This document shows positions 11,142 to 23,200 of a stretch of DNA of 64,000 nt, piece by piece (positions within the stretch are counted from its first letter, which is position 1; the number at the start of each line of letters is the position of its first letter). Origin of the DNA: Erinaceus europaeus (Eukaryota > Chordata > Mammalia > Eulipotyphla > Erinaceidae); contig NC_080168.1 of assembly GCF_950295315.1 (NCBI RefSeq), positions 62,705,838 to 62,769,837 of the forward strand. The letters run 5' to 3'. The translations under genes and the position numbers were made by a program. The notes below the pieces were generated by a model. The model made no database searches. It saw only the letters and a list, made by a program, of their open reading frames with translations, and was not told the origin of the DNA.

Positions 11142-12160
11142 CTGCAGAAGACAAATTAAGTCCAAATTGAGCCCAAGAGACATTTTTCTGTAGGAGCACT
11201 AGAAATAAAAGTTTCATTGACGTGAAAGCTTGTTTCATGACCAGAAGACTTGTGGGCAGCAGTTTTTTTTTTTTTCCACACCAACATATTTTCCTCTAAA
11301 TGAATACATTCTGCATCTCCATCTACAGCCAGCTCTTAGCTGAGGTGGAAGTCCTGAACAAGGTGAAGACACAGTGGTGGGAACTCCACAGCCTAGTGTC
11401 ACGCTGCAGCAGTAGTGAGATGTGCACTGCCCAGAAGGGTCTCCAAACCACACAGTGAAGGTCACCCACCTGTACTGTCTTTTGGGTATTCTTATTCCTT
11501 ATTTCTTTTTTTTTAAATTTTTTAAAAAATTTATTTTATTTTATTTTATTTACCCCCTTTTGTTGCCCTTGTTGTTTTATTGTTGTAGTTATTATTGATG
11601 TCGTTGTTGTTGGATAGGACAGAGAGAAATGGAGAGGGGAAGACAGAGAGGGGGAGAGAAAGACAGACACCTGCAGACCTGCTTCACCGCCTGTGAAGGG
11701 ACCTGCCTGCAGGTGGGGAGCCGGGGGCTCGAACCGGGATCCTGATGCGGTCCTTGAGCTTAGCGCCACCTGCGCTTAACCCACTGCGCTACAGCCCGAC
11801 TCCCCTTATTCCTTATTTCTTATAAGTATTTTCTAGTCCTATTCAAGATAGAATTTTCTTTTGTAAAATATTTATTTAATTTATTTATTTCCTTTTGTTG
11901 CCCTTGTTGTTTTATTGTTGTAGTAGTTGTTGGATAGGACAGAGAGTAATGGAGAGAGGTGGGGAAGACAGAGAGGGGGAGAGAAAGATAGACACCTGTA
12001 GACCTGCTTCACCGCTTGTGAAGCGACTCCCCTGCAGGTGGGGAGCCAGGGCTCAAACCGGGATCTTTATGCCGGTCCTTGTGCTTTGTGCCACCTGTGC
12101 TTAACCTGCTGTGCTACAGCCCGACTCCCCCATCAAGATAGAATTTTCTTGGTCATTGTT

Positions 12161-12200
<40 letters not shown>

Positions 12201-15200
12201 GTGCATCTACTATGTCTTCTGGGTCCTTCTCACCCACTCAGTTATTCTTGGGGGAAGGACTCAAGTGAAAAAAAAATCGCCATTCACCTCTTGAGAGAAG
12301 CATGACCTGGTTCTGAGTGATGTCTTGAGTAATTGTCCTTAGAGTGATCTTGGTCATCTTCAAAGGCTGTAGTTGCAGCTGTTGGCCAGGGAAGCATATG
12401 CTTTTTGGTTGTTGGACTAACTATTGAGCGTCTGTTAAACTCAATGTCAGTCTCTAATTTCTCCCATGCTTGCTTCCAGTGGATAGGAGTGTACCAGGCG
12501 ATAGCCTAAAAAGTTGAGGGATTAGTATTAAATACTATTGTTGGTACATTGACATTTTTAGTGCCATAGCCTTATTGTTATAAAACTTCAAAACCAGGGA
12601 CCAAGCGGTGATGCACGTGGTTAGGTGATCATATTACCATATGCAAGGACCTGAGTTCATACCCCATGCCCACCTGCAAGGGGAAAGCTTCACAAGCAGT
12701 GAAGCAAGTCTGCAGGTGTCTCTTTCTCCCTCTCTGTCTCCATTCCCCTTTCAATTTATCTGTATCCTATCAACTTAAATAAAAGATTAAAAGAAAACCC
12801 TTCAAAATCAAGCTGGATAGTGGCACTTCACCCACTTGGTGAGCATGAGTGGAACACACAACAAGGACAGAGTAAAATACTCTGATCCTAGTTTCTAATT
12901 GGGAAAATTATTACCTGCATAAGCTCAAGGCAGTTTAGTCACTTTCTATCTTGGTCCCTTGTCCTTATGTGTAAAACAGGGAGGGGTAAGGGGGGAATTA
13001 CTATGTGAGGGTGTGAGGTTTGGTTGATCTGCTGAATTTCCTAACCACAAAGAACCGTGCAGAAGACATGGAAGATGGCCAACAGGCATGTGGAAAGATG
13101 TTTAGGATCTCCATCATCGAGGAAATGCAGATGCAAACCAGTGAGATATTACCTCACATCTGTGAGAATGGACGTTACAGAATAGGTAGGAAATACTAAG
13201 TGTTGGCAGTGATGTGGGGGAAGGGGACATTTGTGAGCTGCCAGTGGGATTATAAGTTACTGCAATCACTATGAAACATGGCATAGAGAGCTCCCCCCCC
13301 AAAGTGTTCAAAATATAAATAGCATCATGGGAGCCTTGGAAAATACCTAAAATAGACTTCATAGCAACTTCCAACATGAATACCCCAAATCTCATCTGCT
13401 ATACTGTTACTTTTAGGTTTCTGACTATTAAACAATTTGTTCTGCTTTATATTATAATTTGTTAATGCTTTTCAGCCACCAAGTTGCAGATGCTACCATG
13501 ATGCCAACCTGACTTCCCTGGGCAGAGAACTTCACCAAGGTGTCCTGGTACCTCACCTCTCCAGAGCCCTGCCCCACTAGGGAAAGATAGAGATAGGCTG
13601 GGGGTTATGGATTGACCTGTCAATGCTCATGTCCAGTGGAGAAGCAACCACAGAAGCCAGACCCCCCCACCTTCTATATCCTACAAAGAATTTTGGTCCA
13701 TACCCCCAGAGGGATAAAGAATAGGGAAGCTTCCAATGGAGGTGATGGGATACAGAACTCTGGTGATGGGAATTGTATGGAATTGTATCCCTCTTATCCC
13801 ACAATCTTGTCAATAATTATTAAATCACTAATAAAATAAAAAGGTTAAAAAAAAAAGGAATAGAAATAGCATTTGATTCAGTATTTCCACTTGTGTGTAG
13901 TTATCCAAAGAATGCAAAAACATTAATTCAAAGATAGTATGCACCTAAACGTTTATTGCAGCACTATTTGCAATTAACTACACTGTAATTACAACTCAGC
14001 TATACTAAAGAGAAGCCTGGGGACATGTGGTGGGCACACACAGCTGAGTATACACATCACCATTCACCCAGGTTTGAGCCTTGAGTGTTGAAGCAGGTCT
14101 GCAGCCCCAACCTACTTCTACCTCTCTTGTCCTCTCTCAAGTTCTCTCTGTCCTATCAAATAAAATAGAAAGAAAAAAAAAAAGCTGCCAGGAATGGCGG
14201 ATTCATAGTACTAACACCAAACTCCAGCAATAACCCTGGTGGAAAACAAACAAACAAAAATAATAAAAGACAACCTGCTATTGCAGTGTTATAAAACCAA
14301 TGTTGCCTCAATAAGAGTTTATTAAGAAAGGGAGTTGGGCCCAGTACAGCAGGTTAAGCACACATGGTGCGAAGCATAAGGACCGGCTCGAGCCCCCGGC
14401 TCCCCACCTAAGGGGGGTCACTTCACAGGTGGTGAAGCAGTGGATGGAACTTAAAGGCATGTAAATTGAGTCAAACAGCACATTCATTGCTCTATTGCCC
14501 CACTACCCCAGTAGTATGCGGATTGCAAGGAAACTACTCAGCAAAACAAAATGCAGGTCTTAGATACAGAGAACAGGTGTGTGGTAACCCTAGAAGGGAA
14601 AGGGGTGGGTGTAATGGGTGAAGGGGTCAGCTACATGAAGACAGGCAGTGTGTACACGTGTCAAACAGCTTAATGCTGAAGTCTCAACAGTGTTATAAAC
14701 CAATGTTACCTCAATAAGAATTTATTAAGAAAGGGGGTTGGGCCCAGCACAGCTGGCTAAGCACACATGGCGCGAAGCACAAGGACCAGCTTGAGCCCCC
14801 CGCTCCCTACCTAAGGGGGGTCACTTCACAGGTGATGAAGCGATGAAGCAGGTCTGCAGGTTGCAGGTGTCTATCTTTCTCTCCTCTCTACATTCCTCTC
14901 CTCTCTACATTTCTCTTTGTCCTATCCAACAACAATGACATCAACAACAACAATAACTACAACAATAAAACAAGGGCAACAAAAAGGGAAAATAAAAAAA
15001 AAGAATTAAGAAAAAGTAGCTGTCTAAAAATATTGTTTTTTTTTTTTGAAAAGTCATGATGTATTTTTCTGTTTCTTTTGTTACCACTAGGGTTACAATT
15101 AGGGGCTTGGTGTATTCATGACAAACCCACCACTTCTGGTGGTCTTTTTTCTTATCCACCCCCCTCCCCGCTTGATAGGATAGACAGAAATCGAGAGGGG

Positions 15201-17201
15201 AGGAGGGAATTAGACAGGGAGAGAGACAGAGACACACCTGCAACACTGCTTCACCACTTGTGAAGCTTTCCCCCTGCAGGTGGGGACCAGGGGCTCGAAC
15301 CCAGGTTCTTGCTTATGGGAACATGTATGCTTAACCAGGTGCACCACCACCACACAGCCCCCTATTTTTCTGTTTTTCTATGGAAAAATGAGTCATGACT
15401 TTTTCAACAACCCAATAGTTGTACTAAGTTAACGTTTTAAAATATTTAAGCCACTCTAGATGCCTATTTACATGTAGACACACGTGCATCTGTGTCTACC
15501 TTCCTACCTCTTTGTGGTGTCTGAGACAGAAAAAACAGGCCATCTAACTAGATGTGAAGAGGAATATGTGCTTCCCAAGTGAGAATTCCAGGTGGGGTTG
15601 TCAAGGAGACCTGTCACCAATAGCATCAATGGCGCCGCTTCCTGAATATGTGGCATATTAACAATATGCACGTACAGAGATTACGCAGGAAAATCAAGTT
15701 TAGAGAAAAAATATTTTTGCTCAACCTGAGAAAATAATCACCAATATATGCCCAACAGTGCACTAGCGATGTGTTTTTAGTTTATAATATCATCAGGCTA
15801 GGGCTGTGGCAGAGAGGGGGATGATGACTTTAACAAAAATTCAGTTTCATGGACATTCGTAGGAAAATTCCACATCTGTTTAGATCATCAGTTAGGGTCT
15901 CTCTCTCTCTCTCTCTCTCTTTGCCACCACGGTGATCTCTGGGACTCTGTGCCAATGCTATGTATCCACCACTCCCAGTGGCCATATTTTCCCTTTCTAT
16001 TTTATTGACTAGGACAGAGAAAATTGAGAGGAAGGGGAGACACCTGCAGACCTACTTCACTGCTCCCCCCTTCAAGTGGGGAGCGGGCTCAAATCTGGGT
16101 CCTTGTACATGGTAATTAATATATACATTTAATCCAGTGCAGCACTGCCAGCCCACTCAGTTAGGGATTAACAGCTCAGACATTTGTGAAAATGTACATG
16201 GGGCTGGGGAAATGGCTTAGGTGGTAGAGCACAGGAGTTGCATGCCTGAGCCTCCTGTGTCAAACCCTGAGGTCACAGATACTTAATTTTCTCTCTCCCG
16301 GGAAGCTCTTGACATCTCCTTTGAAATAAATGAGTCTTAAAAAAAAAAAAAAGAAAGAAAGAAAGAAAGAGAGAAAAACTTGTGGATGTTCCTTTTAGTG
16401 AAATGTCCTTCAACCCAATCTTAAAAGTTTTCTCCACACAAAAGTCATATTCTATTTTCCCTGCAACACAGGGATTTAAACATACCTGATGGCAATAATT
16501 TGGTTCAATAAAATGGTATGGTCTTAATTTCACCTCTGGCATGTTGGACACATGAACTATGAAGGCAATTTTTAGTACAAGAGAAAAATCTTTGGAGTTG
16601 GAATATCTGGTTTTAGGGTGTCAGGCAGTAGGTAGCATAGCAGGTTAAGCGCATATGGCGAGAAAAACAAGGACTGGCGTAAGGATCCAGTTTGAGTCCC
16701 CGGCTCCCCAGCTGCAGGGGGGGTCGCTTCATAGGAAGTGAAGCAGGTCTGCAGGTGTCTATCTTTCTCTCCCTCTCTGCCTTCCCCCCCCTCTCGATTT
16801 CTCTCTGTCTTATCCAACAACAACACCACCAATGGCAAAAATAACAATAAGAACAACAACAAGGGCAATAAAATGGGAAAAATGGCCTCCAGGAGCAATG
16901 GATTCATAGTGCAGGCTTCGAGGCCCAGTAATAACCCTGGAGGAAAAAAAAGAAAATCTGGCTTTACATTCATTCTGCCATTTTACTAATTATGTGACCT
17001 TGAACAAGCCCTTCAACTTTCCAAGACCTGCTTTCCTCCTTTGTAAAACACTTGAGCAGTACTGACAATGGAATGAGATAATGCACATAGTCACCAGCCC
17101 TTCAATGAGTGCTTACAGCATAGCAACCAGCTGTGCCATAGCTGAATCTCTAATGCAAAACAAGGCACTGTGGAAAATGCCAGAAACTGAATAAACATAA
17201 A

Positions 17202-17236
<35 letters not shown>

Positions 17237-20200
17237 GATGTGTGTGTAGATATATAGATAGATAGGTAGATCAATCGATTGATAGATAGGTGACCTGACT
17301 GGTGAAAAAAAATAACCCTGTTTTAAAATCTAGACTATTATTATTAACACTATTATTATTAACCATCAACCTGTTAGTTTTGACTCAGTAATGACATGCT
17401 TTATTTTGGGTTTCTTTTATTTAATGACTCACAATGTAATTTCTTTGCTATATCTTTAAAAAAATTCAAGTCCAGAAACAATCTATTCTAATCATTGATA
17501 ATTATTTCAGATAGAAGACTGAAGGGTCTGTAACTTTCCCCACAATGCGTGGGCTGCTTTCTATATATGAGTAGAACATGTAGAAATCAATGCCAGTTAG
17601 CACCAAAAAAGCAAATGACCCCATCCAAAAATGGGCAGAGGATATGAACAAAACATTCACTACAGAGGAGATCCAAAAGGCTAACAAACATATGAAAAAC
17701 TGCTCTAGGTCACTGATTGTCAGAGAAATACAAATTAAGACAACACTAAGATACCACCTCACTCCTGTAAGAATGGCATACATCGAAAAGGACAGCAGCA
17801 AAAAATGCTGGAGAGGATGTGGGAACAGAGGAACCCTTTTACATTGCTGGTGGGAATGCAAATTGGTACAGCCTCTGTGGAGAGCAGTCTGGAAAACTCT
17901 CAGAAGGCGAGACATGGACCTTCCATATGATCCAGTAATTCCTCTCCTGGGGTTATACCCCAAGGCCTCCATAACACCCAACCAAAAAGAGGTGTACTCC
18001 TATGTTCATAGCAGCACAGTTCATAATAGCTAAAACCTGGAAGCAACCCAGGTGCCCAACAACAGATGAGTGGCTGAGAAAGCTGTGGTATATATACACA
18101 ATGGAATACTATGCAGCTATTAAGAACAATGAACCCACCTTCTCTGACCCATTTTGGACAGAGCTAGAAGGAATTATGTTAAGTGAGCTAAGTCAGAAAG
18201 ATAAAGATGAGTATGGGATGATCCCACTCATCAACAGAAGTTGAGTAAGAAGATCTGAAAGGGAAACTAAAAGCAGGACCTGACCAAATTGTAAGTAGGG
18301 CATCAAAGTAAAAACCCTGTGGTGAGGGGTAGACATGCAGCTTCCTGGGCCAGTGGGGGGTGGGAGTGGGTGGGAGGGATGGGTCACAGTCTTTTGGTGG
18401 TGGGAATGGTGTTTATGTACACTCCTAGCAAAATGTAGACATATAAATCAGTAGTTGATTAATATGAGAGGGGGAAAATCAATTGTATGTCTCAAAGTTT
18501 TTCAAAACACAAACTGAATCTTTTTAATATATAGGCTGTGTATTTGATATGCGGACTCTCTCAAAAGCCTAGACCAAGTAGATTAGAAGCATCCAATAGC
18601 ACAGCTATATACAAGATACTGAATACTGTACAGCAAACCATAACAAAAGGACTTTTCAAAGTTAACCCAATTACCAAATAATGTGATGATAACATTAACT
18701 ATCCATTATCTTTTTGAACCCTAAGACAGCAGGAACCTCACATCTCCACTATAGAGCCCCTACTTCCCCCAGTCCTGGAACCCTTGGATAGGGCCCACTT
18801 TCCCGTATGCGTCTCCCAATCCATACCAAATAATATTGCATCCGCCGATCACAACCTAACCAACGCAACGATTGCCACCTCAACATGCTTCACCTCAGAC
18901 TGTGTCCAGAGACTTCACGAGTGGAATGACAACCCTTCGGCTTCATTACTCGGGTGAGACCTTTCCTTTTATAGTACACTCTAATTTCATCTCAGGTGGT
19001 TCACTTTCTAACAAAGTCCCATAACCTAGATATACACCAGTTTCTGTGAGAGAGAGCTTATGTTCACACGTATCCATAAACTACTGCAAAATATATACCT
19101 GAAAGCAGAAGTGCACTAGAGTTTGCAGTGAGTACCCCCCTAACACTTCCTCTCCACTATTCTAAGCTTTGGGTCCATGATTGCTCAACAAATTGTTTGG
19201 CTTCGTATGTTAACTCTCTTTTCAATCACCAGGTTCCAGATGCCACCATGATGCTGGCCAGGCTTCCCTGGATTGAAGACCCCACCAATGTGTTCTGGAG
19301 CTCAGCTTCCCCAGAGACACACCCTACTAGGGAAAGAGAGAGGCAGACTGGGAGTATGGACCGACCAGTCAACGCCCATGTTCAGCGGGGAAGCAATTAC
19401 AGAAGCCAGACCTTCTACCTTCTGCAACCCTCAATGACCCTGGGTCCATGCTCCCAGAGGGCTAGAGAATGGGAAAGCTATCAGGGGAGGGGGTAGGTTA
19501 TAGATATTGGGTGGTGGGAATTGTGTGGAGTTGTACCCCTCCTACCTTATGGTTTTGTTAATTAATCCTTTCTTAAATTAAAAAAAAAAATAAGAAATCA
19601 ATGCCAGGACTGTGGTGAAGCCATGGGTCTGGCTGTGTTTCTGCATGTCTAGGGGAGGTACAAAGCTGCCTGTTTCCAGGAAAATCTGTCTTACAGTTGT
19701 AGGTCTCAAGGCCTGTTATCACTAGAGTGGGAATAAGAAAAAGGGGTGGGAGAGGTGGAGAGAGGTGCAGAGTACATTCCATGATTACAGTCAGGATTCA
19801 GGTGACAGAAAGTCACATTTCAAAGTATTTAATGGAAATAGTCTCTATTTGAATTACATAATGCTGGCTGCATTGCCATGAGGTGGGGATCCTAATAGGA
19901 TGGGACCAGAAAATAAAAGATAGAACTGAAGGCCAAATTTAATAGGTGAATCAGACCATAGGTAAAAGAGGAGAGAGTCTATGGAGTGGCAATTGTATGT
20001 GCAAAGGCCCTAGGGCTCAAAGGAGCTCAAGTACTAGACAGAAAGAAATGGAAAAGGACAATAGGGGTAGAGAAGTGAGCACAAAAGAACTCAAGAGGGG
20101 TGAGTATGGGAGGAGAAAAGGGGCAGGACACCAGGCTAACTTGGTGGGCTTCCTGACACCCTGCTAACTCAGAGCACAAGACTCCTGTCTGCTCTCAGAT

Positions 20201-23200
20201 CCTTTTTTCTTGATGCAGTATTTCTGCCGTCTGCAGCCAGGCTGCCTTGCTCTTTGTGCACACTCGAACCGGGATCCTTATGCCGGTCCTTGTACTTTGT
20301 GCCACCTGTGCCTAACCTGCTGCACTACCACCTGGGTCGCTCTGCACTGTTTTCTACTCTGAGTTTCCTGAGGCAGAACCATGCAACCACTAAACTCTTC
20401 TTTCTCTCATTTATTTATTTATTTGTTTATTTATTTTGCCAACAGGGTAATCACTAGGGCTTTGTGCTGGCACTATGAATCCTCTGCTCCCAGCAGACAG
20501 AGAGAGAGCAGAGAAGACTGAAAAGGGAGGGAGAGATAGAGAGAGGAAGATGAATACCTGTAGACATGCTTCACTGTTCCTGTACTGTCAAACCCTGCAA
20601 CCGTGTCCAGTGTGTGCACTGAACTGGGTGTGCTACCACCCAGCACCCCAACTTCTCTTTACCCAATACTAAGCATTGTACTTAGTAGACACTGACTCCA
20701 TGGGTGTAAATATCTCCTGCATGAATGAGTCAGTTATACTCTTTCACTATTTGAACATCTATTTGTGTTTACCACCAGCCTGCAGAGCTGGTCTCACCCT
20801 GTGCGTATAAAGTAGCCCAGATGTCCTAGTAAAGGAACAATCTAAGTATCAAGTTCTGGCTGGTGTCAGGTGAGGAGAGTTTCCTGTAATGTGCACTGAG
20901 GAGCCCTGGGCCCAAGTTAATTTTGCTTCACACTTGGATCCTAGGACACTCCACATAGGAAGCAGAAGTCCTGTGCATAGCTGCAGGGTGGGTAAGTGTG
21001 GTGAAATGTCTAAAACAAGAATGGATGAACTTGAATCTGGTTTTCCTAGTGATTTCTAATATGGCTGAGTTAGATGACTTTATTTTTCCCTATCTGTGAA
21101 AGTTATCAGAAGCATTATAAAATTTAGTTTGAGCTCACCAGAAAATATAAAGGCAAGTTAGTGAAAGCTCAATATTACAGCTAGGTAATGTTCTCCACCT
21201 AATGATAACCACTTGTCCTTATAGAAAGACACTAAATGGATTTTATGAAGTAAGCAAGTGTACTTTGCGGGGAGAGCCAACCTAAGTATCACAGATAACA
21301 CAGCTATAAAGACAATCAGAGGGAAAAAAAGACACTCAGAGAGAAAGATTCTAATCAGCACATAGTGTGAAGGAGTGGTCTATGACAGAGCAGGTTACTC
21401 TGACAGTAAGACCAAAGGACAGGTATTTAAGAAATGCTGAAAGAATGGTTCTTAGTTGTCTGGGTCTCTGGTGGGATGATCTCCACGGGAAAGGTAACGG
21501 ACTGGTTCTTTCTAGAGTAAAGACACCGGGGAGCCCTGCAGCGTGCTCAGAACTCGTTTATTAGCAGGTGGACATGAGTTAAATAGAAAACCAAACAAAG
21601 GGAATTATTATTGAAATATGTCAGAAATTATAGGTTTCTTAAAGGTCGGCTTGCCCCTATGGTAGGGGGCTGGTATGACAAGAATTGATGCAGATACATA
21701 AAGGTCAAGATAATTAGTCTCCTGATGTAGGCATTTAATTACCCAAAGGTGTTTGAGGGGAGGAGAGGGGTTGAACCAGTTAAGGCAAGATAGAGAGAAG
21801 ATAAGCAAGGTTTGATGCAAGTTGAGGACATCAAAGGGCACTGCTAAGAGTGTGTGATAAGGTGTGTTCTGTGATTAGAAGGTGACTTTGAGTAAGTGAA
21901 TCTTAAAGTAGGCGGCCATGTGGCCTGCAGTTAATGGGGGTTTCTGTGGGCCTGAAAGTCAAGAACGAAAGAACTACGTCTGAGTTTCCCCCCTTTTGCT
22001 CACCTCGGTTGAGAGAGACTCACCAAGAGGGTATCTTCTCAGACCTCCATCCAAGGATGGGGGTAGTTCTCCCTAAGCTCTATCAGGCTTACACATAGTC
22101 CCAACACTTAGTGAATTAAGTAAGGAGGTGACAGACAACCACAAGGGGAGGTTCACTCCTCTGTGGAATAAAGAAAACTGAAACACATGAAGAAGGAAAA
22201 GAAAAAAGAGGGAGGAGGGGAGAGGAGGGAAGAGGGGTAGAGGAGGAGGGAGGAAATGAAGAAAGGAAAGGATGGGGAGGAAGCAGACAAAGAAGTAAGG
22301 AGGAGGTGGTAGAAGAGGAGAAGGCAGAGGAAGAAGGAAAGGGGGAGGAGGAGAAGGAAGAGAAGGGCAAGGAGGAAAAGGAAAAGGCACCAAACTCTAG
22401 GACATTGTGAACTATGGTGAGTGCTGTCACAACAAAGTGCAGGACTCTGGTGGGGGTGCCATGTGATGGTACACTCTTGGGATCTTATGATCTTGTCAAT
22501 TGCCATTAAAAAAAGAAAAGAAAAAACAAATATAGCCACAGGCTCTTTGGAATATAACTAAAATATGCCTACTAGCTAGCTACAAAATGAAGACCCCCCC
22601 CCCCAACTCTTCATCTGCATTACTTCAGCCTTTAGGTTCATGATTAGTCAAAAACTTGTTTGGTTTTATATGCTAACTCTCTTTTCAGCCACCAGGTTCC
22701 AGATGCTACCATGATGACAACCAGACTTCCCTGGACAGACAACCCCACCAATGTGTCCTGGAGCTCCAATTCCACAGAACCCCATCCCACTAGAAAGAGA
22801 GAGGCTGGGAATATGGATCGACCTGTCAATGCCCATGTTCAGTGGGGAAGCAATTACAGAAGCCAGACCTTCCACCTTTTGCACCCCATAATGACCCTGG
22901 GTCCATACTCCCAGAGGGTTAAAGAATAGGGAATCGGGATCAGACGGTAGTGCAGCGGGTTAAGCGCACATGGCGCGAAGTGCAAGGACTGGTGTAAGGA
23001 TCCCAGTTTGAGCCCCCAGCTCCCCACCTGCAGGGGGTTCACTTCACAGGCAGTGAAGCAGGTCTGCAGGTGTCTATCTTCCTCTCCCCCTTTCTGTCTT
23101 CCCCTCCTCTCTTCATTTCTCTCTGTCCTATCCAACAATGACTACATCAATAGCAACAACAGTAATAAATACAACAACGACGACAACAACAGAATAGGGA

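Larger units (their letters stand above)
13030..14730 (+). mobile_element. Old LINE-1 3' region, interrupted
   Basis: Segments 13030-13316 and 13873-13990 read like a degraded LINE-1 ORF2 end, with sequence corresponding to the conserved ATCACTNATCA...AAATTACC and 'poor-copy' TTTATTGCAGCACTATTTGCAA stretches. Segments around 14266-14330 and 14445-14730 look like its 3' UTR, ending ACCTCAATAAG. Interrupted by a Vingi-like repeat and by SINEs. The frame is destroyed. It is older than everything inserted in it. Confidence 0.6.

Noticed and set aside
12158..12199. CRISPR-like or other regular array
   Set aside because: It is a plain dinucleotide run, and no spaced direct-repeat array exists in the window.
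17590..18244. Host protein gene suggested by two long frames
   Set aside because: Both are the LINE-1 ORF2 C-terminus, inside an insertion with a 15-bp duplication.
22073..22539. Long overlapping minus-strand frames rich in F, S, P and L
   Set aside because: They are translations of a polypurine/polypyrimidine tract, with no domain, start context or splice signals.
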